From assembly GCA_016743945.1 (NCBI GenBank), contig JADGFI010000044.1:1-44168 (forward strand): a stretch of DNA of 44,168 nt, written 5' to 3'. Positions 14,129 to 24,030 of the stretch are shown here, piece after piece. Each line of letters begins with the position of its first letter. Within the stretch, counting starts at the first letter, position 1. The DNA comes from Desulfobacteraceae bacterium (GTDB lineage: Bacteria > Desulfobacterota > Desulfobacteria > Desulfobacterales > Desulfobacteraceae). A program made the position numbers and the translations under genes. A model generated the notes under the pieces. It was not told the origin of the DNA. It did not search any database and saw only the letters and a list, made by a program, of their open reading frames with translations.

Positions 14129-16789
14129 ATGGGTTCGGATTCTCTGAATAAAGGATATGAGCCAAAGGGCATTGAAGATAAATGGTATACATATTGGCTT
14201 GATAACGGATTTTTTAAGGCAGAAGATAAAAGCGATAAGCCACCATTTTCAATCGTTATACCGCCGCCCAATGTTACGGGCGTACTGCACATGGGCCATG
14301 CTTTAAATAATGTGATCCAGGATATCATGTGCCGTTACCGGCGGCTTTTAGGATACAATGTTCTTTGGATGCCGGGAACAGATCATGCCGGTATTGCCAC
14401 CCAGAATGTGGTTGAAAGGGATCTTGCGGCCCGTGGCAAGACCCGGGATCAGCTGGGCCGGGAAGAGTTCATTGAAGAGGTCTGGCGCTGGCGTGAAAAA
14501 TCAGGTGGTGCCATCATCAATCAGCTTAAACGCCTGGGGGCTTCCTGTGATTGGGACCGGGAACGGTTTACCATGGATGAAGGCCTTTCCGATGCCGTCC
14601 GCAAGGTGTTTGTCCGGCTTTATAAAGAAGGGTTGATTTACGAAGGCCAGTATATCATCAATTGGTGCCCCCGGTGTCGTACGGCTCTTGCCGATCTTGA
14701 AGTGGAATACGAGGACAAGGATTCGTATATGTATTATATTCGGTATCCCTTCAAGGATCAGAAAAAAGGACTCACCATTGCCACCACCCGGCCTGAAACC
14801 ATGTTCGGCGATACGGCTGTTGCCGTTAACCCCGAAGACCCAAGGTTTAAAGATCTCGCAGAGACCCATGTGATGCTGCCCCTGACCGGCCGGATGATTC
14901 CTATTATCCGGGATGGTTATGTGGACATCCAGGTGGGTACCGGCGCCCTGAAGGTCACCCCGGCCCATGATCCCAATGACTTTAACCTGGGGGAAAAGCA
15001 CGGGCTTGAAAAGCTCAAGGTCATTGATGATGGCGGGTGCATGCTGGCCCCTGCCGGTAAATTTGAAGGTTTGGACCGATTTGAATGTCGGAAACAGGCC
15101 GTGGAAGCCCTTTCTGAACTGGGACTGCTGGAGAAAAAAGAACCCATAAAGCACAGTGTGGGCAATTGCTATCGGTGCCATACCGATGTGGAACCCTCTA
15201 TCTCAAAGCAATGGTTTGTAAAGGTCGCTCCCCTGGCTGAAAAAGCGTCTGAGGCCGTCCGAAGTGGTCGGACGAAAATCATTCCCGAGACCTGGAACAA
15301 AACCTATTTTGACTGGATGGACAATATCCGGGACTGGTGTATTTCCCGTCAGATCTGGTGGGGGCATCGAATCCCGGTGTGGAAGTGTCCTGACTGCAAG
15401 GCTGTCATTGTGGAAGAAACCGATCCCACTGCCTGTCCCACCTGCGGTTCAAAGGAGATTGTCCAGGAAACCGATGTCTTGGACACCTGGTTTTCCAGTG
15501 CACTCTGGCCTTTTTCCACCATGGGATGGCCCCAAAACACAGACCTTTTAAAAACATTTTATCCCACCAATGTGTTGGTGACAGGCTTTGATATTCTTTT
15601 TTTCTGGGTGGCCCGGATGATGATGATGGGCATCCATTTCATGGACGATGAGATTCCCTTTCAGGATGTCTATATCCATGCTCTTGTCAGGGACGAACAT
15701 GGAAAGAAAATGAGCAAGTCCAAGGGCAATGTCATTGATCCCCTAAAGGTGATTGATGAATACGGGGCCGATGCCTTTAGATTCACCCTGGCCGCCTTTG
15801 CTGCCCAGGGCCGTGATGTGAAAATGTCCGCAGACAGGGTGGAAGGATACCGCAATTTTGTGAACAAACTCTGGAACGCCTCTCGGTTTGCCCTCATGCA
15901 TATTACCCAAAAAGATACCCTCATTGATCCTGAAAAACTTGCTCTATCTGAACGTTGGATCCTCTCCAGGTCTGCTGCCACGGCCCTTGCCGTAAAACAG
16001 GGCATTGAAAATTATAAATTCAATGAAGCAGCTTCCGCTGCCTACCAGTTCGTATGGCATGAGTTTTGCGACAGGTTTATTGAAACAGCCAAGCCGGCAC
16101 TTTATGAAAAAGAGGGCGTTCAACGCCGGGATACGGTCAGAGCCGTATTGTCAAAGGTTTTGGAAGACATCCTGGTGATGCTGCATCCGTTTATGCCCTT
16201 TGTGACCGAGGAAATTTACAACATTTTACCGGCCACCAAGGGGTCTGTCATGAAGGCCTCTTTCCCCTATGACCCGGCTGTTTATGAAGCGACACGCAAT
16301 GAGACCATTGAACAGCAGATGAGCTTTGTCTTCGGACTTATTTCTGATATCCGAAATATCCGAAGTGAAATGAATATCCAGCCCTCCATGAAGATTAAGG
16401 TGCTTGCCAATACAGAAGATGAAAAGGAAAAAATTGTCATTGCGGAAAATAAATCCGTGATTGTCAACCTGGCCACCCTGGAAAGTTTTTATTTTTCTGA
16501 TGCAGAAAGTATTCCCTCTTCCTGCGCCACCTGCGTAACCGGCAATACCACCTGTTTTGTCTCCTTGGAAGGGGTGATAGATTTTGAAAAAGAAATCAAG
16601 CGTCTGGAAAAAGAGCTGGAAAAAAATACCAAGGAACTGCTGGGGGTTCAAAAACGGTTGAACAACGAGAGCTTTCTTGATAAAGCACCCGATGAGGTTA
16701 TTGCCAAGGTAAAGACCGTGCACGCAGGCCTTGAGGAAAAAAATGAAAAACTTGCGGCCAACCTTGACCGAATTAAAAAAATGAAGTGA
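14129..16789 (+). CDS. valS: valyl-tRNA synthetase
   Basis: The 886-residue class I synthetase has the HIGH-type motif HMGH at 54-57 in PPNVTGVLHMGHAL and the KMSKS motif near residue 527. It has a large CP1 editing domain with the TTRPETMFGDTA segment that deacylates Thr-tRNA-Val. Zinc-binding Cys pairs are visible in the CPDCKA and CPTCGS segments, and the C-terminal coiled coil (about 815-886) typical of ValRS contacts the tRNA. Length is standard. It charges tRNA-Val with valine. nadC follows 6 bases later, so the two are cotranscribed. No T-box-like leader is evident upstream. Confidence 0.98.
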   Translation: MGSDSLNKGYEPKGIEDKWYTYWLDNGFFKAEDKSDKPPFSIVIPPPNVTGVLHMGHALNNVIQDIMCRYRRLLGYNVLWMPGTDHAGIATQNVVERDLAARGKTRDQLGREEFIEEVWRWREKSGGAIINQLKRLGASCDWDRERFTMDEGLSDAVRKVFVRLYKEGLIYEGQYIINWCPRCRTALADLEVEYEDKDSYMYYIRYPFKDQKKGLTIATTRPETMFGDTAVAVNPEDPRFKDLAETHVMLPLTGRMIPIIRDGYVDIQVGTGALKVTPAHDPNDFNLGEKHGLEKLKVIDDGGCMLAPAGKFEGLDRFECRKQAVEALSELGLLEKKEPIKHSVGNCYRCHTDVEPSISKQWFVKVAPLAEKASEAVRSGRTKIIPETWNKTYFDWMDNIRDWCISRQIWWGHRIPVWKCPDCKAVIVEETDPTACPTCGSKEIVQETDVLDTWFSSALWPFSTMGWPQNTDLLKTFYPTNVLVTGFDILFFWVARMMMMGIHFMDDEIPFQDVYIHALVRDEHGKKMSKSKGNVIDPLKVIDEYGADAFRFTLAAFAAQGRDVKMSADRVEGYRNFVNKLWNASRFALMHITQKDTLIDPEKLALSERWILSRSAATALAVKQGIENYKFNEAASAAYQFVWHEFCDRFIETAKPALYEKEGVQRRDTVRAVLSKVLEDILVMLHPFMPFVTEEIYNILPATKGSVMKASFPYDPAVYEATRNETIEQQMSFVFGLISDIRNIRSEMNIQPSMKIKVLANTEDEKEKIVIAENKSVIVNLATLESFYFSDAESIPSSCATCVTGNTTCFVSLEGVIDFEKEIKRLEKELEKNTKELLGVQKRLNNESFLDKAPDEVIAKVKTVHAGLEEKNEKLAANLDRIKKMK

Positions 16790-16795
16790 TATACC

Positions 16796-17626
16796 ATGGA
16801 CATGACAGAACAGATTATCCAGCTGGCCTTGTTTGAAGATTCAGGGCTTGGGGATATTACCACCGAGAGTATTTTACCTAGCCCCCGCAATGGAAAAGGG
16901 GTGATTATTGCCAAAGAACCCCTGATCCTTGCGGGAATTGAAGTTGCCGTAAAGGTGTTTGCCCTGCTCAATCCTTCCGTTGTCTGTACAAGTAGCTTCA
17001 AAGATGGGGAAGTGGTCCAGAAGGGCGACATTATTTTTGAGGCTCAAGGGGATCTTTTGTGTCTGCTCAAGGGGGAGCGGGTGGCCCTGAATTTTTTGCA
17101 GCGGCTTTCCGGTATTGCCACCCTGACCCGAACCTTTGTTGAAGCCCTTGACAACCCGAAGGTCAGACTCACGGACACGAGAAAGACCACCCCGGGGTTC
17201 AGGATTCTTGAAAAAGATGCGGTGAGGGCCGGGGGGGGATACAACCATCGTTACTCTCTCTACGACGGTATTTTAATCAAGGACAATCATATTGCCGTTG
17301 CCGGTGGGATTGAACAAGCCGTCCGGGCTGTACGGGCCAGAACTTCCCATTTGATGAAAATAGAGGTGGAGGTTTCCAACATGGAAGAGGTGAAACAGGC
17401 CCTTGCCGCCAATGCCGAGGTGATCATGCTGGACAATATGGACACTGAGTCCATGGCAGCGGCGGTTTCCTATATAGGGGGAAGGGCAATTGTGGAAGCC
17501 TCGGGAAATGTGAGCCTCTCCACACTGAATGCCATTGCTGCCACGGGAGTGGATGTTATTTCCTGCGGCGCCTTGACCCACCAGGCCCGGTCCGTTGATC
17601 TGAGCATGCGGATTAATTCGGAATAG
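16796..17626 (+). CDS. nadC: nicotinate-nucleotide pyrophosphorylase (quinolinate PRTase)
   Basis: The 276-residue enzyme converts quinolinate and PRPP to nicotinate mononucleotide, CO2 and pyrophosphate in de novo NAD synthesis. Characteristic segments are EDSGLGDITTE near the N-terminus, ERVALNFLQRLSGIAT, DTRKTTPGFR with the substrate-binding basic residues, GGGYNHRYSLYDGILIKDNH, and VEVEVSN with later ASGN in the type II PRTase barrel. Length is normal. It follows valS by 6 bases and converges with the diguanylate cyclase gene. Confidence 0.97.
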   Translation: MDMTEQIIQLALFEDSGLGDITTESILPSPRNGKGVIIAKEPLILAGIEVAVKVFALLNPSVVCTSSFKDGEVVQKGDIIFEAQGDLLCLLKGERVALNFLQRLSGIATLTRTFVEALDNPKVRLTDTRKTTPGFRILEKDAVRAGGGYNHRYSLYDGILIKDNHIAVAGGIEQAVRAVRARTSHLMKIEVEVSNMEEVKQALAANAEVIMLDNMDTESMAAAVSYIGGRAIVEASGNVSLSTLNAIAATGVDVISCGALTHQARSVDLSMRINSE

Positions 17627-17687
17627 ATCCGGTCGTATTATCCGATTTTATAGCCGATTTTATAAAAAAAAGGGGAGGGGGAGGAAT

Positions 17688-18584
17688 TCAGGAATAGGTC
17701 AGTTTATTTCGCCCGGTTTGCTTGGATTTGTACATGGCCTTGTCCGTGCGTTTGATAAAGGCAGTAAAATCTTCCCCATCCACAAGTTCGCTGGCCCCGA
17801 TGCTCACCGTCACTGACTGGGTTTTACCCGGTTCCGGCCGAAAGACTTCATCTGCGATATTGTCTTTTATCCTGGCCCCGACCACACAGGCCATTTTAAG
17901 ATCTGTTTCCGGCAGGAGGATGGCAAATTCTTCTCCGCCGTAGCGATAGGCCGTATCCATAGACCGCATGCAGTCGTTGATAATACGACCGATATGCATC
18001 AAGACCTTATCCCCTTCCAGGTGGCCCCAGGTATCATTGTAGTGTTTGAAAAAATCAATGTCCAGGATCATCAGGGACAGTGATCTGGAATACCTATCAT
18101 AGCGTTTAATTTCCTGTTTGATCTGATGGAAAAACTGCCGGGAATTATAGAGTCCTGTCAGGCCGTCGGTGATGGCAAGCTGTTCCATCTCCTTGAGCAG
18201 GAGGGTTCTCTCTTTTTTAAATTCAGATTCCCGCAGTACCCGTTTGATTCTTAAATCCAGTTCCTCAAACCGAAAGGGCTTGAAAATAAAATCACTGGCA
18301 CCAGCCTTGACCGCTTCTTCATAGGAATAGTCCGCGCTGTACCCGGTCATCACCATGACGTCAGTATCAAATCTTGCCTTGATTTTTTTGGTCAGCTCCA
18401 GTCCATCCATACCCTGCATCATGATATCGGTGAGCACCATATCTGCGTCAAAGGTTTTCAAGATGGTCAATGCGTCCCGGGCATTGAGTGCGCTTTTAAC
18501 CTCATAGGAGAGTATTTTAAGATATTCTTCTACCGATTCTTTGATGGCAATATCATCATCCACAATCAGAATAGAGTAGGTCAT
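17688..18584 (-). CDS. response regulator with GGDEF diguanylate cyclase output
   Basis: Counting from the ATG at 18584, the 298-residue protein has a CheY-like receiver (1-120) with acidic pocket DD near 10, phosphoacceptor D53 and conserved K102. A short helical linker leads to a GGDEF domain (about 132-298). The active-site motif is GGEEF (216-220), fully compatible with activity, and an RSMD inhibitory I-site lies five residues before it, so c-di-GMP feedback is expected. It is a PleD/WspR-type layout: phosphorylation promotes dimerisation and c-di-GMP synthesis. An upstream ATG would add 11 residues that do not fit the receiver. No histidine kinase is nearby, so it is an orphan. Known outputs include pili and polysaccharide, both present here. 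Confidence 0.93.
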   Translation of the reverse strand: MTYSILIVDDDIAIKESVEEYLKILSYEVKSALNARDALTILKTFDADMVLTDIMMQGMDGLELTKKIKARFDTDVMVMTGYSADYSYEEAVKAGASDFIFKPFRFEELDLRIKRVLRESEFKKERTLLLKEMEQLAITDGLTGLYNSRQFFHQIKQEIKRYDRYSRSLSLMILDIDFFKHYNDTWGHLEGDKVLMHIGRIINDCMRSMDTAYRYGGEEFAILLPETDLKMACVVGARIKDNIADEVFRPEPGKTQSVTVSIGASELVDGEDFTAFIKRTDKAMYKSKQTGRNKLTYS

Positions 18585-18690
18585 GGTTCTTATTCTCCTG
18601 GAAATAATTAGACACAAGCGAGCTTATCTTGACACTTTTGGCCTCACTTGATAAATGTATAAGAATAAAATTTAGCGAGATAGAGGATAT

Positions 18691-20520
18691 TTGTCAACTC
18701 TTAAGTTCGGAGCCCAATTGAAGTTAGATAAAAAAAATATTAGAAATTTCAGTATTATTGCCCACATTGACCATGGTAAGTCCACCCTGTCCGACCGGAT
18801 GATCCAGTTGTCCGGAATTATTTCCGACAGGGACATGAAAGAGCAGATTTTAGACTCCATGGATATCGAACGGGAAAGGGGGATTACCATCAAGTCCCAG
18901 ACCGTCTCCCTTCCCTATACCTCCCCCGATGGGACTCAGTATTTGTTGAATCTCATTGATACCCCGGGACATGTGGATTTTTCCTATGAGGTTTCCCGTG
19001 CCCTTGCCGCCTGTGAAGGCGCTTTAATCATTGTGGATGCCACCCAGGGAGTTGAGGCCCAGACCCTTGCCAATTTATACCTTGCCATGGAGCACGATCT
19101 TAAAATGATTCCCATTATTAATAAGATTGATCTTCCCTCAGCTGAGATCGAGTGGGCCAGGGACCAGATAGAAGAAGACCTGGGCCTGGATCCCGATGAG
19201 GCCCTCCCTGTATCGGCCAAGAGCGGTATCGGGGTGGACAAGATCTTTCAGGCGGTTGTGGAGGGAATCCCAGGGCCTGTTTCAGAGGGTACCGGTAATT
19301 TTAAAGCCCTGATCTTTGATTCCCATTACGATGCCTTCAGGGGAACCATTGTCCATTTCAGGATATTTGACGGCACCATAAAAAAGGGAGATAAAATCCA
19401 GTTCATGTCCAACAACTCCCAGTATAAGGTGGAAGAGGTGGGAATATCTCAGATCAAAAGAATTCCCCAGGATCACCTCATGGCAGGGCAGGTGGGATAT
19501 TTTATTGCCGGTATCAAAAATATCAGTGATGTTAAGATCGGAGACACCGTGACCATGCCGAACCTTCTTTGTGACGAGGCCATGGGCGGGTTCAGAGAAC
19601 CCACTCCCGTGGTTTTTTCCTCCATGTACCCGGTGTCGGCAGACGATTATGGAGAACTCACCGAAGCGCTTGAAAAGCTCAAACTCAATGATGCCTCCCT
19701 GATTTATGACAAAGACAGTTCAGCAGCCTTGGGGTTTGGCTACCGCTGCGGTTTTTTAGGACTGCTGCATTTGGAAGTGGTTCAGGAGCGGCTGGAACGC
19801 GAATATGACGTTTCTCTTATCCTTACCTCACCTTCGGTTCAGTATGAAATCACCTACACCACAGGAGAGATCAAAATAATTGACAACCCAACGGCCTATC
19901 CGGATCCTGCCGAGATTTCCCTGGTTCGGGAACCCTTTATCAATGCTTCTATTATTGTTCCGGACAAATACATGGGCAATGTGATGCAGGTGTGCCATGA
20001 GTTTCGGGGGGTCAGCAAAAATTATCAATACCTTACTTCCAACCGCCTGGAAATGAAATTTGAACTCCCCCTGGCCGAGGTGGTGTACGAATTTTATGAC
20101 CGGCTCAAGAGCGTCACCCAGGGGTATGGGTCCTTTGACTATGAGATTGCCGGGTACCAGGAAACCGATCTGGCCAAACTTGATTTTCTCATCAACGCAG
20201 AACGGGTGGATGCCCTGTCCCAGCTCATTCACAGAGACAAGGCAGAGGCCCGGGGCAGAACCGCCTGTAAAAAACTAAGGGAAGAGATCCCAAGGCAGCA
20301 GTTTAAAATTCCCATCCAGGCGGCCATTGGCGGTAAAATTATTGCCAGGGAAACCATTTCCGCTTTTAGAAAAGATGTGACGGCCAAGTGCTATGGGGGG
20401 GATATTTCCAGAAAGAGAAAGCTTTTGGAAAAACAGAAAAAAGGAAAAAAACGCATGAAAATGGTGGGATCGGTTGAGATTCCCCAGTCAGCCTTTTTGT
20501 CTGTTTTAAAAACCGATTAG
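18691..20520 (+). CDS. lepA: elongation factor 4 (LepA)
   Basis: The 609-residue translational GTPase has the P-loop AHIDHGKST, the G3 segment DTPGH, and NKID, then the EF-G-like domains and the LepA-specific C-terminal domain with GYGSFDYE and a Lys/Arg-rich end (RKRKLLEKQKKGKKRMK). Length is normal. The start appears to be TTG at 18691 with GAGGA just before; no ATG is suitably placed. It acts on ribosomes during initiation or back-translocation. It is divergent from the diguanylate cyclase and converges with the Ugp permease. Confidence 0.97.
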   Translation: MSTLKFGAQLKLDKKNIRNFSIIAHIDHGKSTLSDRMIQLSGIISDRDMKEQILDSMDIERERGITIKSQTVSLPYTSPDGTQYLLNLIDTPGHVDFSYEVSRALAACEGALIIVDATQGVEAQTLANLYLAMEHDLKMIPIINKIDLPSAEIEWARDQIEEDLGLDPDEALPVSAKSGIGVDKIFQAVVEGIPGPVSEGTGNFKALIFDSHYDAFRGTIVHFRIFDGTIKKGDKIQFMSNNSQYKVEEVGISQIKRIPQDHLMAGQVGYFIAGIKNISDVKIGDTVTMPNLLCDEAMGGFREPTPVVFSSMYPVSADDYGELTEALEKLKLNDASLIYDKDSSAALGFGYRCGFLGLLHLEVVQERLEREYDVSLILTSPSVQYEITYTTGEIKIIDNPTAYPDPAEISLVREPFINASIIVPDKYMGNVMQVCHEFRGVSKNYQYLTSNRLEMKFELPLAEVVYEFYDRLKSVTQGYGSFDYEIAGYQETDLAKLDFLINAERVDALSQLIHRDKAEARGRTACKKLREEIPRQQFKIPIQAAIGGKIIARETISAFRKDVTAKCYGGDISRKRKLLEKQKKGKKRMKMVGSVEIPQSAFLSVLKTD

Positions 20521-20544
20521 TTTCAATTTTTAATGGGTTCCATT

Positions 20545-21465
20545 TTATTTTTCTTTTTCTATCAGGCCTTTTACAAACCATCTTTGCATGAACAGCACCA
20601 CCAAAACCGGGGGCAGCATAACCAGGATGGCGGCCGCCAGGGCAATATTCCACTCGGGAAGATCATCTGCCTGGGGGATGAGATTTTGAAGGCCGATGAC
20701 AGCTGTTGTCATCTTGGGGTTGGTTGTCACCAGCAAAGGCCAGAGGTATTGGTTATAGCCATATACAAATTCAATGACCACAAGGGCGGCAATATTGGTT
20801 TTGGACAGGGGGAAAAGAATTTTTCTGAAAAACATCATGGGGGAAGCCCCGTCTAATTTTGCCGCCTCACACAACTCTTCGGGAACGGTCAGGAAAAATT
20901 GACGGAATAAAAAGGTGCAGGTTGCCGATGCAATCAGGGGCAGGACAAGGCCTGTATAACTGTCCAGCAGACTCCAGTTTAAAGAGACGACGATGTCATG
21001 GCCGCTGACCCAGGAAGCCAAACCGTCCAGGTGCAGAAGATCCCACAGGGCCTGGAGGGGTGCGAGCACATTTGCCGCCATCTCGTAGGTGGGAAGTATC
21101 CTGACTTCCACCGGAAGCATCAATGTACAAAAAACCGATGCAAAGGCCACCACCCTGAATTTATAATCAAAGTAAACAATGGAAAAGGCACCGATCATGG
21201 ACACGGCAATTTTGCCCGCAGTGATACCCGATGCCATGATAAAGGAATTTAAGATCTGGTTTCCCAGATTTCCCCTGGTCCAGGCTTCTTTTATATTGAC
21301 AAAAAACTGGTCACCCGGGATCAGGGGCATGGGGACTCTGGAAACATCCTCCAGGGGCAGAGTTGCAGCAATCAGAGAGTAAATAATGGGAAATCCCACA
21401 ATGAATATTCCCAGTATTAAAAATGTATAGGTAAAAAAATCAAGTAGGGGGGTTTTTTCAACCAT
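20545..21465 (-). CDS. ugpE: sn-glycerol-3-phosphate ABC transporter permease UgpE
   Basis: The 306-residue inner membrane permease has six helices and the EAA loop EAAKLDGASPMMFFRKILFP, which docks with the ATPase. It belongs to the MalG/UgpE branch of carbohydrate-type importers. It lies 5 bases after ugpA on the same strand, so the pair is translationally linked. The Ugp assignment comes from the clear UgpB homologue of the operon. C-terminal basic residues follow the last helix. It converges with lepA across only 24 bases. Confidence 0.9.
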   Translation of the reverse strand: MVEKTPLLDFFTYTFLILGIFIVGFPIIYSLIAATLPLEDVSRVPMPLIPGDQFFVNIKEAWTRGNLGNQILNSFIMASGITAGKIAVSMIGAFSIVYFDYKFRVVAFASVFCTLMLPVEVRILPTYEMAANVLAPLQALWDLLHLDGLASWVSGHDIVVSLNWSLLDSYTGLVLPLIASATCTFLFRQFFLTVPEELCEAAKLDGASPMMFFRKILFPLSKTNIAALVVIEFVYGYNQYLWPLLVTTNPKMTTAVIGLQNLIPQADDLPEWNIALAAAILVMLPPVLVVLFMQRWFVKGLIEKEK

Positions 21466-21470
21466 AAGTC

Positions 21471-22361
21471 TTATCCACCATATTGTACCTTTTTTTCAAC
21501 AAATCTGAATTGAAGAAAGGTGATAACAATGATCAGGGTCATGAGCACCACGGACTGGGCTGCTGAAGATCCTAAATTCAAGCCCACAAATCCATCCTGG
21601 TACACCTTGTAAACCAGGATATTGGTAGATCCGCCGGGGCCTCCCTGGGTCACGGTGTGAATAATGCCGAATGTTTCAAAAAAAGAATAAATAATATTCA
21701 TCACCGTTAAAAAAAAGAAGGTCGGAGACAAGAGGGGAAATGTAATAAACCAGAAGCGTTTTAAGGGGCTGGCGCCGTCAATGGCCGCAGCTTCTATCAA
21801 GGACTTGGGGACGGCCTGGAGTCCTGCCATGAAAAACACAAAATTATAACTGATCTGCTTCCAGGCACTGGCCATGACGATCATGACCATGGCATCGTTT
21901 CCGTAAAGAACCGGATTCCAGTCAATACCCATCCAGCGTTTAATACCCAGGGCAACAACCCCATAGGAAGGATGGAGCAAAAAAAGCCACATGATGCCCG
22001 AGATGGCCGGTGCAACCGCATAGGGCCAGATGAGCAGAGTTCTTATCAATGCCGTGGCTTTTAGTGCCCTGTTGGCCATGGTGGCAATGAAAAGTCCCAG
22101 GGATATGGAAACAAAGGCAACCAACATACTGAAGGTACAGGTGATGAAGATTGATTTCAGATAAAGGGGGTCTGTAAACAATTCAATATAATTGTAAAAC
22201 CATACAAATGTGGATTTTCTTCCAAAGGGGTCACTGAGGAGAAACGACTGGATAAGGCCTTTAACCGCCGGCCAATAGAAAAAAGTCAGGGTCACAACCA
22301 TCTGGGGTAAAATCAGCAGATAGGGCAAATATTTTGATGTGAAAAAAGACCGTTTTATCAT
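21471..22361 (-). CDS. ugpA: sn-glycerol-3-phosphate ABC transporter permease UgpA
   Basis: The 296-residue permease of the MalF/UgpA type has six predicted helices and the EAA loop EAAAIDGASPLKRFWFITFP. A TQGGPGGSTNILVYKVYQDGF segment near the C-terminal third is typical of sugar-phosphate and sugar permeases. It forms the translocation pore together with UgpE. The ribosome site is weak. It is separated from ugpB by 109 bases carrying a terminator-like hairpin, which should reduce permease expression relative to the binding protein. Confidence 0.9.
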   Translation of the reverse strand: MIKRSFFTSKYLPYLLILPQMVVTLTFFYWPAVKGLIQSFLLSDPFGRKSTFVWFYNYIELFTDPLYLKSIFITCTFSMLVAFVSISLGLFIATMANRALKATALIRTLLIWPYAVAPAISGIMWLFLLHPSYGVVALGIKRWMGIDWNPVLYGNDAMVMIVMASAWKQISYNFVFFMAGLQAVPKSLIEAAAIDGASPLKRFWFITFPLLSPTFFFLTVMNIIYSFFETFGIIHTVTQGGPGGSTNILVYKVYQDGFVGLNLGSSAAQSVVLMTLIIVITFLQFRFVEKKVQYGG

Positions 22362-22417
22362 ACGTTTATCAAGGGGGGTTCATTTTTATTATTATGGGTA
22401 AAAAATCAAGGGTAATC

Positions 22418-22454
22418 AAAAAAGGGAGTCGGATAAATGCAGATATCCGACTCC
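22418..22454 (-). terminator. partial terminator between ugpB and ugpAE
   Basis: GGAGTCGGATA (22425-22435) and TATCCGACTCC (22444-22454) form an 11-pair stem with an eight-base loop, followed on the minus strand by six T. It lies after ugpB and before ugpA, the classic place for a hairpin that lowers downstream expression or protects the binding-protein mRNA. Confidence 0.85.
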
Positions 22455-22470
22455 TTTGTCTTATATCTAT

Positions 22471-23799
22471 TTATTTATAGGTTTTTGCGAAGGTTTTCAG
22501 CTGGACATTACTTCTTGCCGCTGCATCATCCAATGCTTTTTGGGGAGATTTTTTCCCATTCCATACCAGCTCCAGTTCTTCATTGATAATGTTTCTGATC
22601 TGAACAAAGTAACCCAGTCGCAGTCCCCTTGATATTTTGGTGGGGATGGCACGGTTGAGCTGATGGATGCCCACTTCCTGGAGGGGGTTTGCCTCATAAT
22701 ATCCCTTGGATTTCAGGCTATCATAGGCGTCAATGGTAATGGGGAAATATCCGGTTTGCTTATGCCAGTATTCTTGCATATCATTCCCGGCCAGAAATTT
22801 TAAGAAAGTAGCAACTCCCTTATATTCAGCATCTGAATGACCATTGAGGACCCAGATGGAGGCACCGCCAATGATAGAGTTTTGTAATTTTTTGGTGTTT
22901 GCCTCAACGGGAAGCGGCGCGGCATCCCATTTGAAATCTTTAACCGCTTTTTTGAGTTTGGCGATTCCGCTGATGGAATCAATGTAAACAGCTGCATTTT
23001 GAGCGAGAAATTCGGATTTCGGACCCTGGTATTTTTGTCCGCCATACATGAAGCGGTTGTCATCTGCCCATGATTTAAGTCTTGTGATATGATTTACCAC
23101 TTGGGGGTTATTAATTTCAAGCTGGCAGTCAAGGCCTTCATATCCATTTGCCTTGCTGGCAAAGGCAATGTTATGAATGGCGCTGTAATTTTCAATCTGG
23201 GTCCAGGATTGCCAGGCCGTAACCATACCGGCCGAAGCAATATCGGCACTGACAATTTTTTTAGTGATCTCACCCAACTCATCCCAGGTGATGGGTTCGG
23301 TTTTTGAAAGAGGGGCAATTCCGGCTTTTTTAAACATATCCACGTTGTAATACATAATCGGCGTGGAGGAGTTAAAGGGCATGGACATGAGATTTCCGTC
23401 GGCATTCATATAATAGGAAAGGACCGCCTGGAGATATCGGGACCAGTCCACATCAATTTTTGCGTCTTCCATGAGTTTGTAAACCGGGTAGATGGCTCCG
23501 GACATCATCATGGTCTGGGTTCCCACTTCAAACACCTGGAGCATATGGGGCTGTTTTTTTGCCCTGAACGCTGCAACACCCGCGTTCATTGTTTCATCAT
23601 AGTTGCCTTTGTTGGTGCCGACAACCTTATATTCTGACTGGGAGGCATTAAATTCCTGGATCATTTTTTCAACGATTTCTCCCCGGGCGCTTCTCATGGC
23701 ATGCCACCAGTTAATGGTAACGGGTTTGGCAAATACAGATGCCGGTAATGCAAGACCCAGGGCAATGATTAAAAATACAAATAATTTCGTGAGTTTCAT
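22471..23799 (-). CDS. ugpB: sn-glycerol-3-phosphate-binding periplasmic protein UgpB
   Basis: The 442-residue protein has an N-terminal Sec signal (cleavage near VFA-K25) and is a family 1 extracellular solute-binding protein. It matches E. coli UgpB from memory at many diagnostic places: a WWHAM opening, KGNYDETMNAG, LQVFEVGT, PFNSSTP with YYN, IIGGASIWV, HKQTGYFPIT, and KGLRLG followed by the IRxIINEELE segment. These loops line the glycerol-phosphate site. A good ribosome site (AAGGAGAAAG) precedes the ATG. It is the first gene of the leftward operon and shares a control region with divergent ugpC. Confidence 0.93.
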   Translation of the reverse strand: MKLTKLFVFLIIALGLALPASVFAKPVTINWWHAMRSARGEIVEKMIQEFNASQSEYKVVGTNKGNYDETMNAGVAAFRAKKQPHMLQVFEVGTQTMMMSGAIYPVYKLMEDAKIDVDWSRYLQAVLSYYMNADGNLMSMPFNSSTPIMYYNVDMFKKAGIAPLSKTEPITWDELGEITKKIVSADIASAGMVTAWQSWTQIENYSAIHNIAFASKANGYEGLDCQLEINNPQVVNHITRLKSWADDNRFMYGGQKYQGPKSEFLAQNAAVYIDSISGIAKLKKAVKDFKWDAAPLPVEANTKKLQNSIIGGASIWVLNGHSDAEYKGVATFLKFLAGNDMQEYWHKQTGYFPITIDAYDSLKSKGYYEANPLQEVGIHQLNRAIPTKISRGLRLGYFVQIRNIINEELELVWNGKKSPQKALDDAAARSNVQLKTFAKTYK

Positions 23800-24030
23800 T
23801 TAATCTTTCTCCTTAACTAAGTTGTTAGGGTTTCTTTCTTTGAACAGGCTAAATGAATCAAAAAAATAGTTCAATCATAACCTATTAATTCAGATTTATT
23901 AGTATATTGCCCCAGAGTCAAGATTAAATTGAATTTTTAGTCTGATTTTTAAAAGGGTTTGCATAATCATAATTTTTGGTGTTTTATGAACATGAAAATT
24001 TTAAAAAATATCAGGAATCAGGATGTTGAC
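23800..24030. promoter_or_regulatory. divergent control region ugpB / ugpC
   Basis: About 230 bases separate the two divergent starts and must contain both promoters. It is AT-rich. I see no convincing PhoB box or clear sigma-70 pair by eye, so the regulator is not assigned. Confidence 0.4.
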
